Translations under genes and position numbers: made by a program
Notes under the pieces: generated by a model
The model's input: only the letters and a program-made list of their open reading frames with translations
Databases searched by the model: none
Told to the model about the DNA's origin: nothing
Virus record (IMG/VR): IMGVR_UViG_3300031673_000014
Coordinates: 1-64,000 of that record
From: a virus
Direction: 5' to 3' (one strand)
DNA length: 64,000 nt
Shown: piece after piece, positions 22,829 to 31,451 of the stretch
How the letters are laid out: each line of letters begins with the position of its first letter
Numbering within the stretch: the stretch's first letter is position 1

Positions 22829-23886
22829 TAGCTACAAAAAGTGGCACAAACATAATTTTAAAAATCTCAAATGCAGTATCTTTCGTATTATCTCGAAAGG
22901 TTAATACTGGATCGTGGGAAGACTGGGACGGCTCCTCATGGGGAGGCGTTCCCGTTTCTTTATCCATAACAAATTTTACAGATTACGATTTGTCAGATGG
23001 AATCTATCAGTATAGATATACAACAACAGAAATCGTTTATTCAAACTGTATAGCCATAGGCTCTGATGCTGTTGGTTGGACTTTTGAAAACTATATAGTA
23101 CCTGATGGTCAATTCGGTGAAATCCTGACTGCAGATGATGTTAAATACTCATTTATGTGGGGACAGGCTTTTCTTGCTTCCAACGGTGATGTATGGAGTG
23201 ATGCTCAGACTAGAACGATGATCAAGTGGGCTGTAAAACAATTAGAAAAGAAATTAAACATAGATATATTCCCACGTGAGTATTTCTGTGATGACATAAC
23301 AAACGACGCTATAGATGAGTCAGAATACGTTAAAAAAGAATTTCCATATCCTAACAGGAGAAAAAGGAAATACACTATTGTATCGCGACATAGGCCGGTC
23401 AGGGAAGTTACCCGGCTCGATATGTACGCTCCGACTGACGATAAAATATTAAATCTTCTCCAGTGGTTAAGAATAGACCGAAGAAACGGGAAATTCAGAA
23501 TATATCCAAGGCAGGGGAAAATACAGAGTTTTACTTCAAATTCCTATCCATGGATGAGACTGCTCGATATGTATGATTATCCCGATGCTTTTCATATAGA
23601 CTATACTACTGGCTACAAAACAGCCGATCTTATCCCGGATGATTTAAGGGATATAATTGGAAAGATAGCAACTCTTAAAATGTTAAATGTGATCGGTGAC
23701 GGTTTATTAGCTGGTTTTTCTTCATCTTCACTGTCTTTAGACGGAATGAGCGAATCTTTTAGTTCTACTCAGTCGGCAACGTCGGCCTATTATGGGGCAA
23801 GGCTGGCTGTGTATAAAAAAGAAGTGGAAGAATACATCGACGAAAATAAAAACAAATACGGAAATTTCTTAATAGGTAGTTTCTAA
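22822..23886 (+). CDS. Head-tail adaptor/neck protein
   Basis: 354 aa. It has a beta-rich N-terminal part (V-N-T-G-S-W-E-D-W-D-G-S-S-W) and a helical C-terminal part with A-Q-T-R-T-M-I-K-W-A-V-K-Q-L-E, D-Y-T-T-G-Y and D-L-R-D-I-I-G-K-I-A-T, a pattern found in phage neck adaptors (gp6-like). The order capsid, small proteins, adaptor, gp10-like, terminator, sheath fits the call. A generic structural protein is the fallback. Confidence 0.55.
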   Translation: MLIATKSGTNIILKISNAVSFVLSRKVNTGSWEDWDGSSWGGVPVSLSITNFTDYDLSDGIYQYRYTTTEIVYSNCIAIGSDAVGWTFENYIVPDGQFGEILTADDVKYSFMWGQAFLASNGDVWSDAQTRTMIKWAVKQLEKKLNIDIFPREYFCDDITNDAIDESEYVKKEFPYPNRRKRKYTIVSRHRPVREVTRLDMYAPTDDKILNLLQWLRIDRRNGKFRIYPRQGKIQSFTSNSYPWMRLLDMYDYPDAFHIDYTTGYKTADLIPDDLRDIIGKIATLKMLNVIGDGLLAGFSSSSLSLDGMSESFSSTQSATSAYYGARLAVYKKEVEEYIDENKNKYGNFLIGSF

Positions 23887-24968
23887 TGGCTAATGCAGGA
23901 CTCGGAGAAATAACACCAGTAAAACTTCAACTCTCAAGAGAAAACTTTAACGCTTTAATAGGTCGTCATTCACAGCCTATACGGTGGCTTATTTCAGAAA
24001 AATGTCCTTGTGTACAGAATAACCTTAAAGTTGACGAGAACTGCCCTTTATGTAAAGGGAACAGCGTTATTTACAACAATCCAACGGGATCATTAAGAGT
24101 TGAATCTTTAAAAGCTCCCATTGACGGCGTAATTGATCAAACGAATATTATATGGGTCCGGGACTTTTCCGGAAATGATTATCCGGTAACAACTCAAGAT
24201 TGTATGGCTTATGTTACAGGGGTTAAAAAAGGGCAGGTTTATCAGGTTAAATATACCGAAGAAGTGAATTTGTCCGGTTCAGGAATAGCCGAATATATCG
24301 CGGATAAATTATATAAAATAGATATTCCGACATTGGTAGAGTTCGATACTGTCCAGGGATCTATTTTGTCAGTGAGTGCCGTTGCTAATGGGTCTCCATT
24401 AACAGTGTCAACAATCTTTAGAAATTGCTTTGAGATAACCGATACAATTTTACCGGCTGATGAAGTGACGGTCACTTATGAATATATCAATCCCTTCAAG
24501 TTTGCTTTGATTCAAAATAATTTTACTAAAACAGACCAGAAATTTCTCTCAGATATAGGGGGAGATGGAATATTGATATTCCCTCAGAGATGGGAAGTAT
24601 ACGAAAAGGATATTATAGTTGCTCTTAATGCAAGCCAAATAAAAAAGACTGTTTTCAGGTCCACAGGGGTAATTGATACATTGCCCTCTTTTTATCCTTA
24701 CGAACTTAAGAGCGCTTATGTTCTCCGGGCAGGGGTGAAATACCCATTTGAGCCGGGTGTTGATTTTGTTTTATATAGTGGAAATAAAATAAAATGGATC
24801 GGGGACGCTCCGACTGATAAAGAACAAGTAAGTATTTCATATTCATATAATGTTGTTTACAGAGTCATGAGTGAATCTCCTGCTCCAAGAACAAGCGAAG
24901 ATAACAGGTTTCCAAGAAAGGTTGCCCTTAAATTAGTTACCGATTTTAACGGCCGGGAGGGTTTCTGA
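23886..24968 (+). CDS. Neck-region structural protein with zinc ribbon
   Basis: 360 aa, overlapping its neighbours by 1 nt. Near the N-terminus C-P-C (about residue 39) and C-P-L-C (about 53-56) form a probable zinc ribbon. The rest is beta-rich and repeats V-T-V-T-Y-E-Y and V-S-I-S-Y-S-Y strand patterns, consistent with two similar beta domains. No family recognised with certainty; position supports a connector role. Confidence 0.5.
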   Translation: MANAGLGEITPVKLQLSRENFNALIGRHSQPIRWLISEKCPCVQNNLKVDENCPLCKGNSVIYNNPTGSLRVESLKAPIDGVIDQTNIIWVRDFSGNDYPVTTQDCMAYVTGVKKGQVYQVKYTEEVNLSGSGIAEYIADKLYKIDIPTLVEFDTVQGSILSVSAVANGSPLTVSTIFRNCFEITDTILPADEVTVTYEYINPFKFALIQNNFTKTDQKFLSDIGGDGILIFPQRWEVYEKDIIVALNASQIKKTVFRSTGVIDTLPSFYPYELKSAYVLRAGVKYPFEPGVDFVLYSGNKIKWIGDAPTDKEQVSISYSYNVVYRVMSESPAPRTSEDNRFPRKVALKLVTDFNGREGF

Positions 24969-25822
24969 TGATGACATTGTCAATTGTCCCTACCGATCCA
25001 GTTTTAATTGAATTGATAGGCGCTCTCGGAGGAATTGGATCAAACGGTGGTCTTAGGTATACCGAAAGGGCTGTAGAAAAACTATCCTCAAATATTGCCT
25101 GGGCTTGGCAGCAAACCGTAGGATCTAAACATGTGATCGAAAAAAAGAAACTTACTCCATTTTCTCATGCTGTATTTTCCCGAGATGATGTTGTTCATTG
25201 GTTAGAATATGGACTTAAGCCATTTGATATGAAAATGACTCACCCTTTCGGAAAGAAGTCGAGAGTTGTTAAACCCCGTAAAGGATCAGGCGGAAAGGTA
25301 ATATCATCATGGACTCAGACCAGAAAAGACGGAAGTACTTATACTGTCCATGCCGGAGATCCTTATTTAATAATCCCTATGAGACATAAAACTGCAGGAC
25401 AAAAGAATAAAGAGGGAGATACAACAAGCCCTAGAACATTGTCTGATGTATATTCAAAAGTTCAAAAAGGAATGAAAGATCCTTCTTTTGAGAGAAGTTT
25501 CGTTACTACTTCTCCAAGTAAAAGCGATAAAATAGAGCCAAATTATTGGAAAGTGGCCGTAAATAGAGCTAAATATTCTTGGGGTACAAGATTCTCATTC
25601 CCGGAAGATGATACTTTTAAAAACCTACGAGGTATGGTTGTAATGGGAGAGAAAGGGGATAGTCAGTTTATGACCTTTAGAGTTGTTTCTGTGAACTCTC
25701 CGTCAAGTGCATGGATGCACCCCGGAATTAAAGCAAGGCATAACCTTGCCAATATTCTTGAGCGAGGCCGGGAAACAATGCAGGGAGTTATTGAAGATGC
25801 TCTGCGGAGGGATTTTAGATGA
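24968..25822 (+). CDS. Tail-completion (HK97 gp10-like) protein
   Basis: 284 aa. Basic protein with E-R-A-V-E-K-L-S-S-N, a W-M-H-P-G-I-K-A-R-H segment near the C-terminus and a final amphipathic helix. The W-x-H-P-G motif is characteristic of gp10-like head-tail joining proteins. It overlaps the next gene by 4 nt. Confidence 0.55.
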   Translation: MMTLSIVPTDPVLIELIGALGGIGSNGGLRYTERAVEKLSSNIAWAWQQTVGSKHVIEKKKLTPFSHAVFSRDDVVHWLEYGLKPFDMKMTHPFGKKSRVVKPRKGSGGKVISSWTQTRKDGSTYTVHAGDPYLIIPMRHKTAGQKNKEGDTTSPRTLSDVYSKVQKGMKDPSFERSFVTTSPSKSDKIEPNYWKVAVNRAKYSWGTRFSFPEDDTFKNLRGMVVMGEKGDSQFMTFRVVSVNSPSSAWMHPGIKARHNLANILERGRETMQGVIEDALRRDFR

Positions 25823-26562
25823 TCGTAGCATATAGTTATATTCCAGTAATAGAAGAGATATTAATCGAAAGACTCACGAAATTCTTAATGGAAGATTGTA
25901 AATGGGCTGATCAGTTCCCGAATTTCCCACAAGTAAGGATTTCCAATGAGTACCCATGGGTGCCTTATATGGCTTCGGAAGAATTTTTTACTAATGGGTG
26001 GCTGGATCTTAATAAAGTATCTGAGACTCTTTTCCCGAGTGCGACTATTGTTACAAGTGCCGATTCTAAGTCTCCACAGTTATATGTTTCAATGAAGCCG
26101 ACTACATTGGAAAAAACAGAAGTCACCGCTTTTAAAGCTCAGGCTGCTTTAGATGGATATTTGATATCTCCTGCGGCTTTAACTGAGATAGATACTCATT
26201 TTGTGACAAACGATTCTTTGAATGGTGTAAACATTGTATATCAGCGACGAGATACAATAAATATTGATATTACAACCGACGATCAGACAAATATTAAGAA
26301 TAGATTGTACGATTTGATCAGTCTCTTTCTTATAGGTCATGGAAATGTAGAGCTGAAAACTGATCTTGATATTGCCATTATTGAAAGTAGTGTAAATGGA
26401 TCCCGGTCTGGTGTATATAATAATGATTTTGGTAGAGTCTTGAGAGGTGCGTCAATTCAGTTCAATGTGGATTATAAAATCTCTCAAGTTTTTTATAATA
26501 CTGATTCTGGATTAATTGACAGTGTTTTAATCGATCATGAAGTTTCAGTCGTTGGAGGATGA
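25819..26562 (+). CDS. Putative tail terminator/neck protein
   Basis: 247 aa. Mixed alpha/beta with N-terminal helix (I-P-V-I-E-E-I-L-I-E-R-L-T-K-F-L) and the pattern I-D-I-T-T-D-D-Q-T-N-I-K-N-R-L-Y-D-L. Such a design, an initial helix followed by beta strands and a D-Q-T-N-I helix, is usual for tail terminators, and position just before the sheath supports it. Not a certain family match. Confidence 0.5.
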   Translation: MIVAYSYIPVIEEILIERLTKFLMEDCKWADQFPNFPQVRISNEYPWVPYMASEEFFTNGWLDLNKVSETLFPSATIVTSADSKSPQLYVSMKPTTLEKTEVTAFKAQAALDGYLISPAALTEIDTHFVTNDSLNGVNIVYQRRDTINIDITTDDQTNIKNRLYDLISLFLIGHGNVELKTDLDIAIIESSVNGSRSGVYNNDFGRVLRGASIQFNVDYKISQVFYNTDSGLIDSVLIDHEVSVVGG

Positions 26563-26563
26563 A

Positions 26564-26746
26564 TTGAAAGAAGATAAAAAAGATCCTGTAAAGGATCTAA
26601 GAACGTATCCCGTTAAGGAGTATTTAAAAACTACTACCCGAAAGGATGCTGTTAAAAAGATGATGATGGATCTTTTCATCGGTCAATCAAGAACGATGGA
26701 AGAATGGGCAATTGCAGACAAACATATAAATGAAGGGAGGTGCTAA
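26564..26746 (+). CDS. Small tail-region protein (60 aa)
   Basis: TTG at 26564 has GGAGG about 5 nt upstream and directly follows the preceding stop; the frame is open further up to an ATG at 26537 inside the preceding gene, with no ribosome site. The product is basic in its first half (D-L-R-T-Y-P-V-K-E-Y-L-K-T-T-T-R-K-D) and has a helical C-terminal half with M-M-M-D-L-F-I-G. Function unknown. Confidence 0.5.
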   Translation: MKEDKKDPVKDLRTYPVKEYLKTTTRKDAVKKMMMDLFIGQSRTMEEWAIADKHINEGRC

Positions 26747-26748
26747 AA

Positions 26749-28458
26749 ATGGGCGTTAATCCTGCGACCTTTTCAAGTGCTGGTCAAATTAGTCAGCATT
26801 ACATACCTGGGGCTTACTCCAGAAGAAATTTTGTTTCAAATGAGGGCGGTGGAGTTTCTGCCGGAAACATTTGTATTTTAGGTTATGCAGAACTAGGGAA
26901 ACCACAAGTTTTACAGGTTTTTGATTCTGCTAATGAGGCAAGGGCGGTCTTAAGCTCAGGAGAGGGACTTGAGGGTGTTATTCAGGCTTTTGCTCCGGGC
27001 AACGATCTTACTCCTCAGCAAGTCGGGTTTATCCGAGTCAACCCCGGGACACAATCTTCTCGTGTACTTCAAAAGTCTGCCGTTGATGTTTTTACAGTAA
27101 AATCATTCTCATACGGTGTCCCAATGAACCAATTGAGATTGAAATATTCTGCCGGAACTGTTGTCGGATCATATAAGGTTCAAACAGAGTTCAAAGGGAA
27201 TACCAGCGAGACTGACAATATTGAAAGAGATTCTTTGTCGATTCAGTATATTGGTGCCGGTTCAGCCACAACGATGACTATCAATGCGACAACTCTGGCA
27301 ACCACAGTTACAGGAGGTCCGGGTTCAGAAGATTTGTCTTTAACTCTTTTAGACTTCCCGACAATAAGCGAACTTGTCCAGTACATTGATAATCAGGCTG
27401 CTTATAGCTGTTCTGTTTTAACTGATGCTCCGACTCAATTATCTTCCCAGTTAGACTATGTAACTGCTCAGAATATTTTGACGGCTGCATATTCAGCAAA
27501 ATCAGACTACCAAGCAGTTTACGAGGCTCTTGTTGCTGATGTTTATATTGATTCTGTTGTAAAAAACGGCGTCATAAGAAATGCTCCCGATGTCGATCTG
27601 GACTATGTTTATCTCTCAGGTGCAACTTCAGGGGCTTATACAACTGCAGAGTTTACGGATTCCTTAACAGTTCTTGAACAAGAAGATGTTCAATTAATAG
27701 CTACTCCGTCAACACTAGAGTCTGTACATATCTTGATGAAAAATCATTGTGTGATTATGAACTCTGTTGAAGGTAGGAGAGAAAGACAGTTCTATGTCGG
27801 TGGTGCTTTAGGGGAAGATGAAACGGCGGTAGCTGCAAGGGCTGTTGTTCTTAATTCTTCTTTTGGGTCTCTTTGTTCTCCCGGGTATTACCAGTTTAAC
27901 GATTCAGGAATAGAAACTTTATATGCTCCGTCTTATTATGCTTGTAAACAGGTTGGTATGGTATCAGCTCTATCTCTGAACAATCCCACAACTTCAAAGG
28001 CAGTTAATGTTACGAAATGGGAAAAAGACTATACAAGAGCTAATATGAACACTCTTATTAAAGCCGGTGTTTTGATTGGCGGTAAAGATCAGGACGGATC
28101 TTATATCACTATAAGATCGATTACAACTTACCAGGGATCTCTTTTACAGCAAAATGAAGCTTCCATTATGAGAGAATCTCTTTATCAAAGTGCTGATCTT
28201 AGAAGAAGACTTGAAAAAGCTTTGATTGGTACTCCAAATGTTGGTCAGGCTCAGTTGGCTACTGTTGACTCAATTTTCGAGAGAACTATTCAAGATTGGA
28301 AGGGGCAGGGAATAATCGTTGCAAACGGCGGTATACTTTATTCTGGGTATACTCGTAAAATTGTTGCAGATCAGATTGTTGTTGAATATAACACGTGGAA
28401 TACAGCGCCTACAAACTTTGTATTCGTAACTCATAACATTTCACTGTTGGTACAGTAA
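26749..28458 (+). CDS. Tail sheath protein
   Basis: 569 aa. ATG at 26749 follows GGGAGG by 8 nt; an in-frame GTG upstream overlaps the ribosome site and is less likely. The N-terminus (Q-H-Y-I-P-G-A-Y-S-R-R-N-F-V) is the extended arm found in contractile sheaths, followed by G-N-I-C-I-L-G-Y-A-E-L-G-K-P. The C-terminal domain contains T-K-W-E-K-D-Y-T-R-A-N-M-N, a duplicated strand region and F-V-F-V-T-H-N-I-S-L-L at the end. Order (sheath then tube) and size match other contractile phages, which makes the tail class clear. Confidence 0.85.
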   Translation: MGVNPATFSSAGQISQHYIPGAYSRRNFVSNEGGGVSAGNICILGYAELGKPQVLQVFDSANEARAVLSSGEGLEGVIQAFAPGNDLTPQQVGFIRVNPGTQSSRVLQKSAVDVFTVKSFSYGVPMNQLRLKYSAGTVVGSYKVQTEFKGNTSETDNIERDSLSIQYIGAGSATTMTINATTLATTVTGGPGSEDLSLTLLDFPTISELVQYIDNQAAYSCSVLTDAPTQLSSQLDYVTAQNILTAAYSAKSDYQAVYEALVADVYIDSVVKNGVIRNAPDVDLDYVYLSGATSGAYTTAEFTDSLTVLEQEDVQLIATPSTLESVHILMKNHCVIMNSVEGRRERQFYVGGALGEDETAVAARAVVLNSSFGSLCSPGYYQFNDSGIETLYAPSYYACKQVGMVSALSLNNPTTSKAVNVTKWEKDYTRANMNTLIKAGVLIGGKDQDGSYITIRSITTYQGSLLQQNEASIMRESLYQSADLRRRLEKALIGTPNVGQAQLATVDSIFERTIQDWKGQGIIVANGGILYSGYTRKIVADQIVVEYNTWNTAPTNFVFVTHNISLLVQ

Positions 28459-28469
28459 GGAGGTAGGAA

Positions 28470-28955
28470 ATGCCATTACCAAACGCGAGCGAAAAATTAA
28501 TCCAACAGGGATCGTTTTGTAACGTTGTAATTTATGATGCAACGGCAAACCGGCAGACATTAGGATTAGTACAAAATGCTTCTTTTAATGAGGACTTCAA
28601 CGTTGTAACTGCTCAGGTAATAGGATTCTTTGGTCCAGTTTCTCTGGATTCTCAGAACTATTCTTGTACGTTGACGTTGGGAACTTATGTTGCATTAAGG
28701 CCTAGAGAAGATATTGTAATTCCATACCTTGACGGAGGGGAGACAACTATTCAGAAATTGTTGAAAACGAGATCTGAAATAGCTCTTACCGGAAAAGGGA
28801 CGGTTCTTAGTCAGATAGACTTTGTTGATCTTCAGGCTGGAGTAGTATACAATTCCTTTAACCAGTGTGTAATATCCACAAACGGTGTTACTATTGGGGT
28901 TGCTGCTTATGTAACAGCAAATATTCAACTAATGTGTATCGAAAGAACACTATAG
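28470..28955 (+). CDS. Tail tube protein
   Basis: 161 aa, 11 nt after the sheath gene with GGAGG before the ATG. Beta-rich: A-S-F-N-E-D-F-N-V-V-T-A-Q-V-I-G-F-F-G-P and Q-N-Y-S-C-T-L-T-L-G-T, the pattern of an inner tube protein whose strands form the ring barrel. Length is typical. Position behind the sheath is the strongest support. Confidence 0.8.
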   Translation: MPLPNASEKLIQQGSFCNVVIYDATANRQTLGLVQNASFNEDFNVVTAQVIGFFGPVSLDSQNYSCTLTLGTYVALRPREDIVIPYLDGGETTIQKLLKTRSEIALTGKGTVLSQIDFVDLQAGVVYNSFNQCVISTNGVTIGVAAYVTANIQLMCIERTL

Positions 28956-28964
28956 GAGTAGTTA

Positions 28965-29351
28965 ATGTTTGAAGAGAATACCATTGTAGGTAAAATTGCA
29001 AAGGGGGAATTCCCGGAAGAAAGTGTTAAAACTAAATACGGTGAATTTGTAATAAAATTTCCTTCAGGAGAAGATTTCATGATCATTTCCAGAAAGAAAG
29101 CGACTTATTTTGGCGGGCTTCCCATTAATTCGTTTGATATCAGAGTACAAAACGTGGCTGAGAGGGATGCAACTCTCTCAGTCATTATTAATCAATATCC
29201 TGAAAAATTCCCCGAGAAGTGGGAAGGGGACGGTTTTATAAACTTCCCGGATGAGGAGGTGAAGAACACCATTTATAAGGCGTTCAATACCTTTTACAGT
29301 AAAACTCAGGACCGAATATCAGGAAGGGGTCGAGGAAAAGATAAAGAATGA
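28965..29351 (+). CDS. Tail assembly chaperone, first frame
   Basis: 128 aa between tube and tape measure, the usual place of the tail chaperone pair. Central helix-rich part with E-R-D-A-T-L-S-V-I-I-N-Q and a basic tail (G-R-G-R-G-K-D-K-E). The following frame (29383-29640) is open from about 29266 in the +1/-2 register, so a frameshift could make a longer fusion, as in many phages. It has no start signal problems itself. Confidence 0.65.
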   Translation: MFEENTIVGKIAKGEFPEESVKTKYGEFVIKFPSGEDFMIISRKKATYFGGLPINSFDIRVQNVAERDATLSVIINQYPEKFPEKWEGDGFINFPDEEVKNTIYKAFNTFYSKTQDRISGRGRGKDKE

Positions 29352-29640
29352 GGATCCAGAATTAACAGTTAGAATCTGGTATATGGATCGTTATTCACTT
29401 ACTCCATTCGACAAAAGGTATTTAAAACTACCCTATGAATGGATGGAGTATTCTTATCTTAGATTTATGAGTAAAAATGGCTTTGAAGAAATTCGAGATT
29501 ATCATCTTAAAACGATGTTTGAAGCTGAAAAAAACAAAAAGTACGACGAAGAGTTGAAAGAGCAAATGGAACAGTATGGTGATGGATTTAGTCCGGCCAT
29601 GATGGAAGACGTTATGAAAGCTTTTAAGGATGCAAAATGA
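29265..29640 (+). CDS. Tail assembly chaperone, second frame (likely made by frameshift)
   Basis: The frame is open from just after a TGA at about 29263 to the stop at 29640. Its only ATG (29383) has no good ribosome site. The part upstream of that ATG reads E-Y-Q-E-G-V-E-E-K-I-K-N-E-D-P and looks like coding sequence. To enter it, ribosomes leaving the 28965 frame must move +1 or -2; the G-run AGG-GGT at 29325-29330 is a candidate slip site. The C-terminal part (L-P-Y-E-W-M-E-Y-S-Y-L-R-F) resembles the T segment of such chaperones. Confidence 0.55.
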
Positions 29641-31451
29641 TTGAAACGGGAACGATAATAACGGTTCAAGACAATGCCAGCGCTAGTGCGAAGAGAATAT
29701 CTGAAGAACTTCAGGGCGTTGCTAGAAGTGCTGATAACGTCAACTCTTCTTTTGATTCGAGAGTCTTAGACGAATATGATAAAAAGCTTACCCAGATAGG
29801 GGAAAACTTTTCTAAACTTCAACAAAAACAGCAAAATGTAAACAGAATGCAAGTGCAGAGAGGACATCAAATACAAGGGATGACTTCTTCTGCAGTGTCT
29901 ACCTTAACACAGGCCGGAAGGGGAGATGTCGGAGGGGCTACTGATACTGCCGGGAAGGGCTTATCTGGTCTTGCTTCTCTTATGGGCGGCTCAGGAGCTT
30001 TACTTGCAGGAATGGCGGTTGCCGGTGTCGCGGTTGCCGGAACAAACGCTTTAGCCAACCAATATGAACCAAGAAGCGGACCGGCTACAAAACTGGCCGG
30101 GTTACAGGGTGATTTTGGAACCGACATGGAAGCCAATACGAAGGCTTTGCGTGAAGCAATGGCTTCTACCGTAGAATCAGTGTCTAAATTCGGTATTACG
30201 TTTGAAGAAGGAGCCAAAGCTCAAGAGGCATTCTTAATGGCCGGTGGTACTGATTTTCCGGGAAGTCGTGCCGGTGATTATGCTATGGCTGGAAGGGGCT
30301 CAATAGGGCAATTGTCTGCTACTTCGGGTTTATTCCAAAGATATGGACAGACAGGAGTATTAGATACTGCAGAAAAATTAAGAAAGTCCCAGGGTTTAGA
30401 GGTTGCTCAATACGGGGAACTTTTAACAGGAATAGAAAGTGCTTTTACTTCTGCCCTTTCCCGGGGTGTAATCAGAGATCCTAACGATATAGCAATAACT
30501 CAGGCTTTTATGGCAAGGGGCGGAGAAACATTTCAGGGTGCTTTAGGTGCTCAGAAAGTTGCTGGTATGGATCAGGCAACCGCTAATGCCGGGAATCTGC
30601 AAAGTCAAGAAGATATCTTTTTATATAGAGCAGGTCAAAAACTTAAAGCCAATAAAAGTGGTGGTTTAATAGAAACTCAAATGTTACTTGAACAAGGGCT
30701 TTCTCCTGAGTTATTAAATAACTTATTCGGGGAATATGAAGCTTATGGCTATGGCGAAACAGAGCAAATAAAGAAACTTCAATCTGCTTTTGGTCTTAGT
30801 GTTACCGATGCCAGCAAGATATACGGTATGGATCGAGCAAACATGACTCAAAATGATCTTGATAACTATACCGGAGTAAAATCAGGAACCGGACAAACAA
30901 TAGAAACACAATATACTGAGAATATAGAGAACCTAAGACAAACTATTGCCGGGGAAATGGGAGCTGTTGCTTTTGATATAAGGGCGAAATTTGTAGAAGG
31001 TGGCACAGAGCTTTTAGATAAATTTAAATCGTGGTTTTCTGAACTTGGAGATTCAAAAACTGCCGAGGCAATTCATACCAGAACAATTGTTGCTTCTTCT
31101 ATTCAAATAAATGAAAACATGGCTACCGATACTTTTGGGGCTGAGGTATATTTGCCAGCGGTAAATATGGGAAAATCAAGGGCTGGGTACTCGGAGCTTG
31201 TTACAAAAATAGATGAAGCTAGGGCAGATGGAGCGACAGAAGCACAGCTTTCCGGAATAACCGGAAGATATATGGAATATACTAAAAAAGACTCTGTTGG
31301 AGGCGTAGACATTGCCCCTACAGAGCTTGCAGTTCTTAATATGATGATCGATGCTATTACCGCTTCTAATCAAAAAGTAATAGAGGCTATAAACAGCCCT
31401 ATGCAAGTTTACGGCAGAACTAGAGGCGTTGACCTGGGAGAAACTCCGTAA
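29637..31451 (+). CDS. Tape measure protein
   Basis: 604 aa, ATG overlapping the chaperone stop. The N-terminus opens T-I-I-T-V-Q-D-N-A-S-A-S-A-K-R-I, a common tape-measure start; a coiled coil follows, then a hydrophobic glycine/alanine segment (about 115-140, L-L-A-G-M-A-V-A-G-V-A-V-A-G-T) and a long helical body. It is short for this family; the usual rule of about 1.5 angstrom per residue would give a tail near 90 nm. No lysozyme or peptidase domain is seen in it. Confidence 0.75.
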   Translation: MIETGTIITVQDNASASAKRISEELQGVARSADNVNSSFDSRVLDEYDKKLTQIGENFSKLQQKQQNVNRMQVQRGHQIQGMTSSAVSTLTQAGRGDVGGATDTAGKGLSGLASLMGGSGALLAGMAVAGVAVAGTNALANQYEPRSGPATKLAGLQGDFGTDMEANTKALREAMASTVESVSKFGITFEEGAKAQEAFLMAGGTDFPGSRAGDYAMAGRGSIGQLSATSGLFQRYGQTGVLDTAEKLRKSQGLEVAQYGELLTGIESAFTSALSRGVIRDPNDIAITQAFMARGGETFQGALGAQKVAGMDQATANAGNLQSQEDIFLYRAGQKLKANKSGGLIETQMLLEQGLSPELLNNLFGEYEAYGYGETEQIKKLQSAFGLSVTDASKIYGMDRANMTQNDLDNYTGVKSGTGQTIETQYTENIENLRQTIAGEMGAVAFDIRAKFVEGGTELLDKFKSWFSELGDSKTAEAIHTRTIVASSIQINENMATDTFGAEVYLPAVNMGKSRAGYSELVTKIDEARADGATEAQLSGITGRYMEYTKKDSVGGVDIAPTELAVLNMMIDAITASNQKVIEAINSPMQVYGRTRGVDLGETP

